NCBI RefSeq assembly: GCF_009467805.1
Contig: NZ_WIAY01000001.1
Location: forward strand, 314,982 to 378,981
Direction of reading: 5' to 3'
DNA: 64,000 nt
Source: Stenotrophomonas nematodicola
Lineage (GTDB): Bacteria > Pseudomonadota > Gammaproteobacteria > Xanthomonadales > Xanthomonadaceae
In this document: positions 37,539 through 47,248 of the stretch, piece after piece
Layout: every line of letters starts with the position of its first letter
Position numbering within the stretch: position 1 is the stretch's first letter
Program-made: the position numbers and the translations under genes
The notes under the pieces: generated by a model
Database searches by the model: none
What the model saw: the letters and a program-made list of their open reading frames with translations, nothing else
What the model was told of the DNA's origin: nothing

Positions 37539-37991
37539 GTGCCGGTCCCCCGCTGGGCGCCCCACGTCACCGTGGCCACGATCGTGGTCCGCGACGGGCA
37601 CCTGCTGCTGGTGGAAGAGCGGATCGACGGGCGGGCCGTGCTCAACCAGCCCGCCGGCCACCTGGAGCCCGGCGAGTCGCTGGCCGAGGCGGCGGTCCGC
37701 GAGACCCTGGAGGAGACCGGCTGGCAGGTACACCTGACCCACTTCGTCGGGGCCTACCAGTGGACCGCGCCGGATGGCACGCCCTTCGTGCGGTTCGCCT
37801 TCGCCGCCGAGCCCCTCGCCCATGACCCGGCCCGTCCGCTGGACACCGGCATCGAGCGTGCCCTGTGGCTGTCCCCGGACGCGCTGCGCGCCGACCCGGC
37901 GCGGCTGCGCAGCCCACTGGTGTGGGAGGTCGTGGCCGACTACCTCGGCGGACAGCGCCATCCGCTGTCGCTCGTGAAGGTGACCGCATGA
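37539..37991 (+). CDS. nudJ: Nudix hydrolase NudJ-like phosphatase
   Basis: 150 aa. The Nudix box [23 protein letters not shown] matches GX5EX7REUXEEXGU exactly (residues about 40-62). The N-terminal strand [20 protein letters not shown] and the downstream [20 protein letters not shown] match NudJ, which dephosphorylates nucleoside and thiamine pyrophosphates. The order nudJ-mnmA-hflD is the same as in E. coli. A GTG at 37539 was chosen because GAGGTG lies 6 nt before it; a GTG at 37530 is part of that ribosome-binding site. Overlaps mnmA by ATGA. Confidence 0.9.
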   Translation: MPVPRWAPHVTVATIVVRDGHLLLVEERIDGRAVLNQPAGHLEPGESLAEAAVRETLEETGWQVHLTHFVGAYQWTAPDGTPFVRFAFAAEPLAHDPARPLDTGIERALWLSPDALRADPARLRSPLVWEVVADYLGGQRHPLSLVKVTA

Positions 37992-39127
37992 GCGCACCGC
38001 GGATCATGGTCGGGGTCTCCGGCGGCGTGGATTCGTCCGTGGCCGCGTGGCGGCTGGTGCAGCAGGGGGAGCCGGTGGCCGGCCTGTTCATGCAGAACTG
38101 GGCCGACGACGGCAGCGGCGACTGCCGCGCCGAGGACGACCGCCGCGATGCGGTGGCCGTCTGCGGCCTGCTCGGCATCCCGTTCCACTTCCGCGACTTC
38201 TCCAGCGAGTACTGGCAGGGCGTGTTCGAGCACTTCCTCGCCGAGTACGCGGCCGGACGTACCCCCAACCCGGACGTGCTGTGCAACCGCGAGGTGAAGT
38301 TCAAGCACTTCCTGGACGCGGCACGCGAACTGGGCGCCGAGCGCATCGCCACCGGGCACTACGCGCGGATTGCCCGGCAGGGCGGACGCTGGGCGCTGCT
38401 GCGCGGCGCCGACCGCAGCAAGGACCAGAGCTACTTCCTGCACCAGCTGGGACAGGAACAGCTGGCCGCCACGCTGTTCCCGATCGGCGACCTGCAGAAG
38501 AACGACCTGCGCCGGATCGCCCGCGACGCGCGCCTGCCCACGCACGCCAAGAAGGACTCCACCGGGATCTGCTTCATCGGCGAGCGCGACTTCCGCGAGT
38601 TCCTGGGCCGCTATCTGCCCGCCCGCACGGGCGAGATCCGCGACCCGGACGGCGTGGTCATCGCCGAGCATCCCGGCGTCTTCTATTTCACCCTGGGCCA
38701 GCGCGAAGGCCTGAACATCGGCGGCGTGCGCGGCCGCCCGGCCGCGCCGTGGTATGTGGTCGGCAAGGATGTGGCCAGCAATGTGCTGTATGTGGACCAG
38801 GACCGCGACAGCCCGTGGCAGCAGTCCACCCGCCTGCACTCGGAGGTGGCGCACTGGATTGCCGGCGCCCCGCCCGCCCGCCGGTTCGACTGCACCGCGC
38901 AGACCCGCTACCGCCAGCCGGACGAGCCGTGCACGGTGCAGGTGCGCGACGACGGCACCGTGGAGGTGCGTTTCGTGCGCCCGCAGCGCGCCGTCACCCC
39001 CGGTCAATCACTGGTGTTGTATGACGATGAGGTCTGCCTGGGTGGCGCGGTGATTGCCGCCACCGACGCGCCGCTGGAGCAGCGCCTGCGCACCACCCCT
39101 TCTCCTTTCGAGGTATCTGCTGCATGA
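37988..39127 (+). CDS. mnmA: tRNA-specific 2-thiouridylase MnmA (TrmU)
   Basis: 379 aa. It makes 2-thiouridine at wobble U34 of Lys, Glu and Gln tRNAs. PP-loop [16 protein letters not shown] at the N-terminus, first catalytic Cys in [12 protein letters not shown], second in [15 protein letters not shown], and C-terminal [15 protein letters not shown] and [20 protein letters not shown] are all family hallmarks. Length normal. Start and stop overlap nudJ and hflD (ATGA both), so the three are coupled. Confidence 0.96.
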   Translation: MSAPRIMVGVSGGVDSSVAAWRLVQQGEPVAGLFMQNWADDGSGDCRAEDDRRDAVAVCGLLGIPFHFRDFSSEYWQGVFEHFLAEYAAGRTPNPDVLCNREVKFKHFLDAARELGAERIATGHYARIARQGGRWALLRGADRSKDQSYFLHQLGQEQLAATLFPIGDLQKNDLRRIARDARLPTHAKKDSTGICFIGERDFREFLGRYLPARTGEIRDPDGVVIAEHPGVFYFTLGQREGLNIGGVRGRPAAPWYVVGKDVASNVLYVDQDRDSPWQQSTRLHSEVAHWIAGAPPARRFDCTAQTRYRQPDEPCTVQVRDDGTVEVRFVRPQRAVTPGQSLVLYDDEVCLGGAVIAATDAPLEQRLRTTPSPFEVSAA

Positions 39128-39738
39128 GTTTTTCCATCGACGACCGCGTTCTCGCACTGGCCGGCATTGCCCAGGCCCTGCAGCAGGTGCGCCGCATCGC
39201 CGAAACCGGCCACTCCGAAGCGGCTGTGGTCCGCACGGCGGTGGACAGCGTGTTCCGCATTGATGCCGACAGTCCCCAGGAGATCTACGGGAGCGCGGCC
39301 AACGTCGCTCCCGGCCTGCGCCTGCTGCACAACTACCTGCGCAGCCAGGGCCAGGACGAGATGCTGCCCCGACTGGCGCTGGCGGTGCTGCAGCTGGAAC
39401 GCCGGTTCGTGCGTGAGCACGAGGTGGTCGAGAAGGTCAGCGCCGGCATCGAACGCGCCCAGGCCCAGGCCGTGTCGCTGGGCGACAGCGCCCACCCGGA
39501 TGTGCTGGCCACGCTGGGCGGGGTGTATGCCGACACGATCAGCAACCTGAAACCACGGGTGATGGTCCAGGGCAATCCGCACTACCTCGGCCAGGCCGGC
39601 GTGGTGGCGGAGATCCGCGCACTGCTGCTGGCGGCCGTGCGATCGGCGGTCCTGTGGCGCCAGACCGGCGGCCAGTACTGGGACTTCCTGTTCTCGCGCA
39701 AGGCGATGATCGAGGCGGTGGACCGGCAGCTGCGCTGA
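39124..39738 (+). CDS. hflD: High frequency lysogenization protein HflD homologue
   Basis: A 204-aa all-helical, membrane-associated protein. [20 protein letters not shown] at the N-terminus, the mid segment [20 protein letters not shown] and C-terminal [22 protein letters not shown] ([20 protein letters not shown]) match HflD. In E. coli it interacts with the phage lambda CII protein. The ATGA overlap with mnmA fixes the start at 39124. In E. coli purB follows; here a chemoreceptor-like gene is next instead. Confidence 0.92.
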   Translation: MSFSIDDRVLALAGIAQALQQVRRIAETGHSEAAVVRTAVDSVFRIDADSPQEIYGSAANVAPGLRLLHNYLRSQGQDEMLPRLALAVLQLERRFVREHEVVEKVSAGIERAQAQAVSLGDSAHPDVLATLGGVYADTISNLKPRVMVQGNPHYLGQAGVVAEIRALLLAAVRSAVLWRQTGGQYWDFLFSRKAMIEAVDRQLR

Positions 39739-39777
39739 GGACAGCGCAGTCACATCGATGAATGTGCGTGTGACGGC

Positions 39778-39804
39778 TAAAGCAAACGGGGGTACGGCCG
39801 ATAC
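39778..39804 (+). promoter_or_regulatory. Sigma-28 (FliA) promoter of chemoreceptor-like gene
   Basis: TAAAGCAA (39778-39785), 11 nt, GCCGATAC (39797-39804). The spacing is exact for FliA and the -10 matches 7 of 8 positions of the consensus GCCGATAA. It lies 28 bp before the ATG, giving a leader of about 22 nt. Confidence 0.75.
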
Positions 39805-39832
39805 ATTCTCCGTGCACTTCCCGAGAACGTCC

Positions 39833-41023
39833 ATGTACTCACGCATCTTCATTCGTCTGGCCGCCCCCCTGGTCCTGACCCTTCTGCTTCCTTTCGCCAT
39901 CGGCTTCGAGTGGCCGGCCGCCCTGCGTTGGGCGATCCTGACCACGATGACGCTCAGCTGGCTTGGCTTTGCCTGGTGGACCACGCGGGCGCAGACCCAA
40001 CGGTCGCCGGAACACGCCCGCATCCTGCGCGAGCAGGATCAACTGCTGACCGAGCTGCGCTCGTTCGTGGCCAACGAGGTCGAAGGCTCGCGCGGCGAAG
40101 TCGAGCGCGCCCGCGATCTGATCCGCCACGCGGTCAGCGGCCTGGGTGGCAGCTTCGATGCGATGAACCGCAAGTCCCGCCAGCAGAGCCAGGCACTGGC
40201 CCGCATCGTCGACCGCGCCGGTGAAGACGGTGGCGCCGGCGTCGACGTGGCCCGTTTCGCCCAGCACGCCAGCCACCGCATGGAACAACTGGTGGAAGCG
40301 CTGGAGCAGGTCAGCGGCCAGAGCAGCAACACCGTGCAGCACATCGACCAGATGGCGCAGCACCTGGACGGCATCTTTGCCCTGCTGGAAGACGTCAAGT
40401 CGATTGCCGACCAGACCAATCTGCTGGCACTCAATGCCGCCATCGAAGCCGCCCGTGCCGGTGAAGCCGGTCGCGGCTTCGCGGTGGTCGCCGACGAGGT
40501 GCGCAACCTCTCCGAACGGTCCACCACCTTCAACGAGCAGATCCGCAAGCTGGCGCACAGCTCCAAGGACGCCATCGCCAAGGTGCGCGAGACGGTCTCG
40601 CACATGGCCTCGCGCGACATGGACCGGTCCCGCGAAGCCCGCCATGAAGCGGCGCAGATGCTGGACAACGTGGCCCAGATCAATGCCTCGCTCGGCGACG
40701 GCATGCGCGAGATCTCCGAGTGCGGCCGTGCCATCGACAGCAGCGTGGCCGAGGCCGTCCGCGCCCTGCAGTTCGAGGACATCGCGACCCAGGCGCTGGG
40801 CGGCGTGCACACCCACCTGGACCGCCTGACCGCGATCAACCGGGAGGCGGTGGCCCTGCAGGAACTGCTGCACCGTAACGGCGGCGTGTTCGACGAGGAA
40901 GTCGTCACTGCCCTGCAGCGCACCGGCAGCCGCCTGCGCGAAATGCGCAGCGAGTGGGAGCGCCCGCCGCACAAGGCGGTGGCCCAGCAGAGCATGGCCG
41001 CCGGCGCGGTCGAACTGTTCTGA
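39833..41023 (+). CDS. Methyl-accepting chemotaxis-like protein without ligand domain
   Basis: 396 aa. Two close transmembrane helices ([20 protein letters not shown] and [19 protein letters not shown]) are separated by only a few residues, so there is no periplasmic ligand domain. The cytoplasmic coiled coil has the receptor tip [20 protein letters not shown] (about residues 190-227), then [20 protein letters not shown]. No HAMP domain is obvious. Sigma-28 promoter in front. Receptors of this form can sense intracellular or membrane conditions, but this one's signal is unknown. The C-terminus lacks an obvious CheR-binding pentapeptide. Confidence 0.88.
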   Translation: MYSRIFIRLAAPLVLTLLLPFAIGFEWPAALRWAILTTMTLSWLGFAWWTTRAQTQRSPEHARILREQDQLLTELRSFVANEVEGSRGEVERARDLIRHAVSGLGGSFDAMNRKSRQQSQALARIVDRAGEDGGAGVDVARFAQHASHRMEQLVEALEQVSGQSSNTVQHIDQMAQHLDGIFALLEDVKSIADQTNLLALNAAIEAARAGEAGRGFAVVADEVRNLSERSTTFNEQIRKLAHSSKDAIAKVRETVSHMASRDMDRSREARHEAAQMLDNVAQINASLGDGMREISECGRAIDSSVAEAVRALQFEDIATQALGGVHTHLDRLTAINREAVALQELLHRNGGVFDEEVVTALQRTGSRLREMRSEWERPPHKAVAQQSMAAGAVELF

Positions 41024-41061
41024 TCGACATGTCGCGTGCCGGCCCCCATACCGGCACCTGC

Positions 41062-41088
41062 AACGGCCCCGGCATCCCCGGGGCCGTT
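41062..41088 (+). terminator. Probable terminator after chemoreceptor-like gene
   Basis: AACGGCCCCGG and CCGGGGCCGTT form an 11-bp stem with a 5-nt loop, followed by GCGCTTGC (weak U-tract), 39 nt after the stop. Confidence 0.6.
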
Positions 41089-41127
41089 GCGCTTGCATCA
41101 CCCGCCCACGTTGCAGATGATCGTCCG

Positions 41128-41421
41128 ATGCTGTTGAACGCCTCCGTAGCTGCCGTCGCGTCCCTCCCCACCACCGATCCCGGCCCGGTGGCGCAGCCCC
41201 TCATGGGCGGCGACCCGCGCCCTGCCCCGGCAGCGCCCTCGCCGCCGCAGGGCCGCGCCCTGATCGCCTGTCTGGAACAGCTGGCGCAGCGGGAGCTGGC
41301 CCAACTGGCCACCCGCTCCATGCCCGGACCGGCCGCACTGCCACATGCCCTCGACCCGGCACATGCCAGCCTGGCCTGGGACCTCGGCCTGACCGGCGAC
41401 GCACTCGACGCCACCCGCTGA
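41128..41421 (+). CDS. Small hypothetical protein
   Basis: 97 aa, Ala/Pro-rich, with no signal peptide. A central helix-forming segment (GRALIACLEQLAQRELAQLA) and a C-terminal ALDPAHASLAWDLGLTGDAL look like real coding sequence, but there is no family match I recognise. It lies between the chemoreceptor-like gene and a pseudogene, and could be a remnant or a short species-specific protein. Confidence 0.45.
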   Translation: MLLNASVAAVASLPTTDPGPVAQPLMGGDPRPAPAAPSPPQGRALIACLEQLAQRELAQLATRSMPGPAALPHALDPAHASLAWDLGLTGDALDATR

Positions 41422-41499
41422 ACCGTACCGCCGGGCGCGGGGCTGTTTTCGTGCACGATGCGCGGATGCTCCTGGTGCCGTACCAGGACCGCTCACGCC

Positions 41500-42155
41500 A
41501 TCAACTACCCGCCTGAAGCGGCGGGCGCTGCATATCGGGGACTGGGCGCGGAGGCGGGGTTCGGCACCGGTGTCGACGGCACCCACCAGGCCATTGCGCA
41601 TCTCGGCCAGGTCCAGATCGACACGCTGTCCGTGGTCCAGCGGGCACACCCCCACGTGCTGAGGAACCGGGTGCCCGAGGACGATCCGTCCGGTCCGAGC
41701 CGCCTGGTCGGCGACAGGATGATCGTCGAGTACGGTTCCACGCTGCGCCCATGCGCGACGACCGTTGCGCGCTGCCACGGCCGGCCCTGCGCGATGTTGT
41801 CCGTGAGTGGCTGGACGCCTGCATCGTCCAGCGGCTGCAGGGGACCGGCGATCTGGACGTCCACGTGGACGGCTGCCGCAAAGCGCACGCCGGCCCTCCC
41901 CGGGCGCGTCACGATCCTCCCGCGGTTGGACAACCGGATCATCCATCGCGAACGTCTGAGCGCGCTGTTCGGCTTCGACTACCGGATCGAGCGCATACCC
42001 CGGCGAACAGACGCAGGTTGGGCTGCTTCTGCCTGCCGGTTCTGTATGGCGAGGGTCGGGTGGCGCGCATCGACTGCAACGCGCAACGCCGCGAAGAGCG
42101 CAGCGCCTGCGGCGTCGAAACGGACGGCAGACGCCTGCGGCGCGCCGTGTTGCCG
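41500..42155 (+). pseudogene. Degraded YcaQ-family (winged-helix DNA glycosylase) gene
   Basis: Frame 1 (from 41605) encodes GQVQIDTLSVVQRAHPHVL, the YcaQ core, then VEY. A 1-base loss at about 41734 (TGG to GG) moves the reading to another frame that continues FHAAPMRDDRCALPR, corresponding to the EYW-HAA...LPR motif. Later LSALFGFDYRIE is in frame 1 and RRLGCFCLPVLYGEGRVARI in the other frame, so there are at least three shifts. About a hundred residues of the middle are missing. YcaQ proteins unhook DNA interstrand crosslinks; this copy cannot make a functional enzyme. It fills the only large non-coding stretch in the right half of the window. Confidence 0.85.
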
Positions 42156-42159
42156 GCGA

Positions 42160-44952
42160 TCAGGTTACTGCGTGCGCCGCTGGCTGCAGGCGCTCGCGCG
42201 GGGCGATCTGCGCTCCGCCCTGCTTGAGCCATTGGGCCAGGTCGCGCGGTGTGAGCGGACGGGAATACAGGTACCCCTGGATTTCGTCGCACCCTTGGCG
42301 GCGCAGCATGGCTTCTTCCTGCTCGGTTTCCACGCCTTCGGCCACGACCTTCATGCCCAGCGCGTGGCCCAGGTGCACGATGGCCTGGGTGACCTCGGCG
42401 GTGCCGGCGTCGTGCAGCATGCCCTGCACAAAGCTGCGGTCGATCTTCAGGCGGCCGACCGGGAACCGGTTGAGGTAGTGCAGGTTGGAGAAGCCGGTAC
42501 CGAAGTCATCCACGGCCAACGGTACGCCGTGGCGCTCCAGCACGTCGAAGCAATGGCGCAGCAGGTCGGTGTCACGGATCAGCGCCGATTCGGTCAGTTC
42601 CAGCTCCAGCCGCTGCGGTGGCCAGCCGTGGGCATGGCAGATGTCGATCACGCGCTCGGCAAACCCGCGATCACGCAGCTGCACCGCCGAAACGTTCACC
42701 GCCACGCGATCAAATTGCAGCCCGGCCTGGTCCCACGCCGCTGCCTGACGACAGGCTTCGGCAAGGACCCAATCGCCGATCCGTACGATTTCCCCGCACT
42801 TCTCGGCGATGGGGATGAACTCGGCCGGACTGCAGTAACCAATACCGGGCCGATGCCAGCGCAGCAGCGCTTCGATCGCCGGCGGTGCGCCGTGGTCGGC
42901 GTGCAGCAGCGGCTGATAGGCCAGGCTGAACTCCTCCCGCTCGATCGCCCCCAGCAGGGCATGTTCGATCTCCAGCTTGCGCTGGATCCGCAGCAGCGCG
43001 TCCTGGCTGTAGTACTGATACGTATTGCGCCCCGCCTCCTTGGCCGCATACATCGCCGCGTCGGCTGCGCGCAGCAGCGAATCGAAATCGCAGCGTCCGT
43101 CGTCGAGCATCGCGATGCCCACGCTGGCGCCCACCTTCAACGTGGTCTCGCCGCGGTGCAGCGGTTCGGCCAGCGAAGCGATCAGCTTGCGTGCGACATG
43201 GCCGGCATCTTCCGGGTCGGCAAGGTCGCGCAGCACCACGATGAACTCGTCGCCACTGAAGCGCCCGAACAGATCGCTGTTGCGCAGGTTCTGGTGCAGG
43301 CGCGCGGCGGCCGCCTTGAGCAGCGCATCCCCGGTGGCATGGCCGAAGGTGTCGTTGATGGTCTTGAAACCGTCCAGGTCAATGAACAGCATCGCCAGCG
43401 GCGCGTCGCGATCGCGGGCCTCTTCGATCGCATCGGCCGTCTGCTCGCGCAGCAGCATGCGGTTGGGCAGGCCGGTCAGCAGGTCGTAGTGGGCCAGCAG
43501 CTCGATGCGCTCGTTGGCCTCGCGCTCGCGGGTGATGTCACGGAACAACACGACAAAGCGCGTCGGCAGGCCGTCGCGGTGGTCAAGCTCGATCAGCACC
43601 TGTACCCAGATGCGCAGTCCGGACTGGCGGTAGAAACACAGGTCCAGCTGCTCGGGCAGGCCGCCACCGGCGATGCGCTCCAGCGCCGCCTCGAAGGCGT
43701 CGCGCGAATCCTGGGTGTACAGCGCCAGGGCCTGGTCGAGGCTGATCGGCTCCTTGCGCAGGCCGTGGATGCGATAGCACTCCTCGGTCCACTGCATGCT
43801 GCGCGTGGCCACCTCGATCTCGCAGCCACCGATGCGTCCCAGGGCCGAGACGCGGTTGAGCAGTTCGGTGCGCCAGCGGATCAGCGCGTCGGTCTGATGC
43901 TGCTCGGTGATGTTCTGGACCTGGCCCAGCAGGCGCTGCATGCGCCCGTCCGGCCCGACCAGGGGCTGCATCCAGACCCGCAGGTGCAGCGCGCCCTCCC
44001 GCGGCCGGGGCAGTTCCAGTTCCAGCGTGGTGGCACGTCCATCACGCCACATGCGCCGCCAGGCGCTGCGCAACTGGCCGCGCGAGCGTGGCTCGAGCCG
44101 GCGCAGCCAGTGGCGGCCAACCGGCATGGGATCGTCGCCCTCGCCCACCAGCGCGCGGAACTCCGGCGACCACCAGAACTGGCGCGCCTCGGGGTCCCAG
44201 GACCAGCTGCCCATGCTGGCGATGCGCTGCGCTTCGCGCAGGTGCACCTGCTGTTCGCGCAGCTGGGTTTCCATCTGCTTCTGGGCCTGGATGTCGGTGT
44301 GGGTGCCCACCATCCGCAGCGGCTGGCCGTCGGCCGTACGGCTGACCACACGGCCACGGTCGAGCATCCAGCGCCAGTCGCCATCCGGGTGGCGGACGCG
44401 GAACTGCGCGCTGTAGACGGCGCCCTCGCCACGCAGATGCGCGTCCAGCGCGGTGCGGACATGCGCCTGGTCATCCGGGTGCACGTGGTCGAGCAGCGCG
44501 CCGGCGGCGTCGCCGCGGCCCTGCTCGTCATCCATCGGCCCGCCGTCCCACCGCCGCGAGCGGGTCACCGTGTCGCTGGGCAGGTCCCAGTCCCACAGCC
44601 CATGTCCGGCATGCTCCAGGGCCAGCTCCCAGCGACTGCCCGCATAGGCGGCCACCGGCTCGGGCACGCTCAGGGTGAAGGCCAGCAGCTGCCCGTCGGC
44701 ATCGTGGACCGCGCGCATCCAGCCGTCGAACCGGCCGCGTGGCCCGCCGGGAAGCTGGCACGGCACCAGGCCACCGTCGGCAGCGAGCAGCCGCAGGTCT
44801 TCCAGTACCTCGCCGTACGCGGCCAGGGTTGCCGGCAGGCCGTGCTCGCGCGCGGCCGGATTGGCCGCCAGTGGGCGACCGGCACGGTCGAGGATGACCA
44901 GTGCCGAGGCCAACGGGTGCTGCAGCAGACTGGCGATGATCCCTTGGTCCAC
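42160..44952 (-). CDS. PAS-GGDEF-EAL cyclic-di-GMP signalling protein
   Basis: 930 aa from the GTG at 44952. Up to four PAS/PAC segments run over about residues 1-480 (for example WELALEHAGHGLWDWDLPSD and GSWSWDPEARQFWWSPEFRA), then GGDEF and EAL domains. The GGDEF signature reads FSGDEF (near 566), with Ser for the first Gly, which is tolerated in some active enzymes. EAL is intact (AIEALLRW near 693, DDFGTGFSNLHYL), so phosphodiesterase activity is likely. No transmembrane segment or signal peptide, so cytoplasmic. Start choice: a sigma-28 promoter ends at 44998, which excludes the TTG at 44994. CGGAG lies before the GTG. Confidence 0.88.
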   Translation of the reverse strand: MDQGIIASLLQHPLASALVILDRAGRPLAANPAAREHGLPATLAAYGEVLEDLRLLAADGGLVPCQLPGGPRGRFDGWMRAVHDADGQLLAFTLSVPEPVAAYAGSRWELALEHAGHGLWDWDLPSDTVTRSRRWDGGPMDDEQGRGDAAGALLDHVHPDDQAHVRTALDAHLRGEGAVYSAQFRVRHPDGDWRWMLDRGRVVSRTADGQPLRMVGTHTDIQAQKQMETQLREQQVHLREAQRIASMGSWSWDPEARQFWWSPEFRALVGEGDDPMPVGRHWLRRLEPRSRGQLRSAWRRMWRDGRATTLELELPRPREGALHLRVWMQPLVGPDGRMQRLLGQVQNITEQHQTDALIRWRTELLNRVSALGRIGGCEIEVATRSMQWTEECYRIHGLRKEPISLDQALALYTQDSRDAFEAALERIAGGGLPEQLDLCFYRQSGLRIWVQVLIELDHRDGLPTRFVVLFRDITREREANERIELLAHYDLLTGLPNRMLLREQTADAIEEARDRDAPLAMLFIDLDGFKTINDTFGHATGDALLKAAAARLHQNLRNSDLFGRFSGDEFIVVLRDLADPEDAGHVARKLIASLAEPLHRGETTLKVGASVGIAMLDDGRCDFDSLLRAADAAMYAAKEAGRNTYQYYSQDALLRIQRKLEIEHALLGAIEREEFSLAYQPLLHADHGAPPAIEALLRWHRPGIGYCSPAEFIPIAEKCGEIVRIGDWVLAEACRQAAAWDQAGLQFDRVAVNVSAVQLRDRGFAERVIDICHAHGWPPQRLELELTESALIRDTDLLRHCFDVLERHGVPLAVDDFGTGFSNLHYLNRFPVGRLKIDRSFVQGMLHDAGTAEVTQAIVHLGHALGMKVVAEGVETEQEEAMLRRQGCDEIQGYLYSRPLTPRDLAQWLKQGGAQIAPRERLQPAAHAVT

Positions 44953-44997
44953 GCGGTATGACTCCGAAAACGCACCCGACAACCGGGAACGCAATCG

Positions 44998-45024
44998 TTA
45001 GCGGCGGGTTTGGCCGATTATTGA
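44998..45024 (-). promoter_or_regulatory. Sigma-28-like promoter of the GGDEF-EAL gene
   Basis: On the minus strand TCAATAAT, 11 nt, GCCGCTAA: -10 matches 7 of 8 of the FliA consensus, while the -35 is good only in its first half. The leader to the GTG at 44952 would be about 38 nt. Confidence 0.55.
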
Positions 45025-45135
45025 GTGCCCCCCCCCGCATAGGGACCCGCCCAAGGCGTCCTCACCCCCTCACCTCAAAGCCCTCCGCACCCTCTAAGAT
45101 GGTTGCCGCCCTCGCCACCGTCTCCCGCCGTGCCC

Positions 45136-47244
45136 ATGCCTGTCGACGCCTCCGGCCACTCACCGTCGCCCCCGCCCGAACGCCCGCTTGCGCGCGATCT
45201 GCGCCGCGACCGCTGGCGGGTGGTGGGGCTGTATCTGGTGCTGGCGCTGGTGTGGATCCTGTGCAGCGACGCGGCAGTACAGGTGCTCGCCGGGGACATG
45301 CATACCGCCGCCCGCTGGCAGACCTTCAAGGGTGCCTTCTTCGTGATCGCCAGCGCCGCGCTGATCTACCTGCTGCTGCGCCCGCTTGCCCAGCACGTGC
45401 TGCATACCCACGCGCTGCTGGAAGGCTCGGAAGCCCGCCATCGCCAGATGTTCGAGGGCAACCCGGGGCCGATCCTGGTGTACGACCTGGCCACACTGGC
45501 GATCCTGGATGTAAACCCGGCCGCGTGCAGTCTGTTCGGCTGGTCGCGTGACGAGTTCATGGCGCTGCCGGTGGATGCGTTGTGGCCGCCCGGCCAGGAT
45601 GCCGCACTGACGGACAAACTGGCCCAGATCCGCGACCAGCCCGAGCAGTTGTGCGTGATCACCGCCGACCTGCGGCTGAAGGATGGCAGCCACCGGCGCA
45701 TGGAGATGCGCAGCAGTGCGATTGACTACGACGGCCACCAGGCCCGGCTGCTGATCGCCATCGACCGCACCCGCGAGGACCAGGCGCTGCAACGCCGCGA
45801 CCAGGCCCTCGCCCGCGTCGAAGAGGCGCACGAGATGGCCCGCATCGGCGCGTGGGAGCTGGACCCGGCCAGTGGCCAGGGCCGCTACTCCAACCAGGTC
45901 TATCGGCTGCTGGGCCGCCGCCCGCCGGAGGCACGGCGCTGGCACCGCTTCGAGGAACTGCTGGTTCCTGCCGATCCGGCCACTGCGGCGCTGAGCGAGC
46001 AGCTGCTGGTCGACATGACCTCCGGCGAGCCGGTGCAGATCGACGTGCTGCTGCCCCTGCTGGCGATGGATGGCCGCGCCCTGATGGTGCATCTGCGCGC
46101 GCAGAGCGGCCTGGACGACGCCGGCCGGCCACGGGTACTGGGCACTCTGCAGGATGTGACCGAGCGCGAGCAGTCGCGTCGCCTGCTGCGCGAACGCGAG
46201 GAACAGTTCCGTGAGCTGGTGCGGGTGCTGCCGGACGGCGTGGTGATCCTCTCCGACGAACACGTGCTCTACGCCAACGCGTGTGCCGCAGCGCAGTTCG
46301 GCTATGCCAACCACACCCTGCTCGGCGAACCGCTGGCGGTGCTGGTGGCCAGCGCCGATCTGGCGCGGGTACGGGCCCAGCTGTTCGCGCCCATCCCGGT
46401 GCCATCGACCGGCGCCGGCGAAGTGATCGGCATGCGCCGACTGGATGGCCAGCATTTCCAGGCCGGCCTGGCCGTCGGCGATGTGCGATATGGCGGTCGG
46501 AACTGCAAACTGCTGATCGTGCGCGACCTGAGCGAACCCGAACGCATCCGCGCGGCGCTGGAAACCAGCAACCGCGAGCTGCAGGCGATGGCGGGCCGAT
46601 TGTTCTCGCTGCAGGAAGACGAGCGCCGGGCCATCTCGCGCGACCTGCACGATGACATCGGACAGGCAATCACCGCGATGAAACTGTCTGCCTACGCGGC
46701 GCAGGACGAGGCCGACCCGCTGCGCCGTGACGAAGACCTGGTGCAGATCATCCAGCTGGCCGACACCACGGTGGCAAAGCTGCGCGACCTCTCCACCCTG
46801 CTGCGCCCACCGCAACTGGACGCGCTCGGGTTGGAGGCGGCCCTGCGCTGGCAGGCCGGGGTACTGTTCCGATCGGCGGCCATCGACCTGTTGCCGGACA
46901 TCCAGTCGCTGCCCCGCCGCCCGGCCGGCGACATCGAACAGGCCTGCTTCCGCATCGCCCAGGAGAGTCTGACCAACGTGCTGCGCCACGCGCGCGCCAG
47001 CCAGGTCAGCCTGCAGCTGCGCGACGTGGACGATCACGGCCTGCACCTGCAGATCCGCGACGACGGTGAAGGCTTTGACCCGGACGGCCCGCGCGGGCTG
47101 GGCCTGATTGTGATGCGCGAACGTGCGCAGAGCGTCGGCGGCACCCTGAAAATCGAGTCGGCGCACGGCGCCGGCACCCTGATCGACCTGTACCTGCCCT
47201 ACCGCGCCACCGGCGTGAGGGCCGCTGAACTCCTGGAACACTGA
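45136..47244 (+). CDS. Membrane PAS sensor histidine kinase, NarX-type (HisKA_3)
   Basis: 702 aa. Two transmembrane helices (VVGLYLVLALVWILCSDAAV and FFVIASAALIYLLLRPLA) flank a short external loop. Three PAS domains follow (about 110-470), then a HisKA_3 box with RAISRDLHDDIGQAITAMKL (His near 505) and the ATPase core (ESLTNVLRHARASQVSL; DDGEGF; GLGLIVMRERAQSVGGTL). This class pairs with NarL-type regulators; no partner is adjacent, since the next gene is a GGDEF/EAL protein with its own receiver, 4 bp downstream. That receiver could be the partner. The ATG at 45136 was chosen as it starts just before the first helix. Confidence 0.87.
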   Translation: MPVDASGHSPSPPPERPLARDLRRDRWRVVGLYLVLALVWILCSDAAVQVLAGDMHTAARWQTFKGAFFVIASAALIYLLLRPLAQHVLHTHALLEGSEARHRQMFEGNPGPILVYDLATLAILDVNPAACSLFGWSRDEFMALPVDALWPPGQDAALTDKLAQIRDQPEQLCVITADLRLKDGSHRRMEMRSSAIDYDGHQARLLIAIDRTREDQALQRRDQALARVEEAHEMARIGAWELDPASGQGRYSNQVYRLLGRRPPEARRWHRFEELLVPADPATAALSEQLLVDMTSGEPVQIDVLLPLLAMDGRALMVHLRAQSGLDDAGRPRVLGTLQDVTEREQSRRLLREREEQFRELVRVLPDGVVILSDEHVLYANACAAAQFGYANHTLLGEPLAVLVASADLARVRAQLFAPIPVPSTGAGEVIGMRRLDGQHFQAGLAVGDVRYGGRNCKLLIVRDLSEPERIRAALETSNRELQAMAGRLFSLQEDERRAISRDLHDDIGQAITAMKLSAYAAQDEADPLRRDEDLVQIIQLADTTVAKLRDLSTLLRPPQLDALGLEAALRWQAGVLFRSAAIDLLPDIQSLPRRPAGDIEQACFRIAQESLTNVLRHARASQVSLQLRDVDDHGLHLQIRDDGEGFDPDGPRGLGLIVMRERAQSVGGTLKIESAHGAGTLIDLYLPYRATGVRAAELLEH

Positions 47245-47248
47245 GCCC

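Noticed and set aside
41458..44961. 1167-codon open frame on the plus strand
   Set aside because: It is antisense to the GGDEF-EAL gene for most of its length. The translation is His/Gln/Arg-rich with no domain, as expected for the complement of GC-rich coding DNA. Only its first part overlaps the YcaQ remnant.
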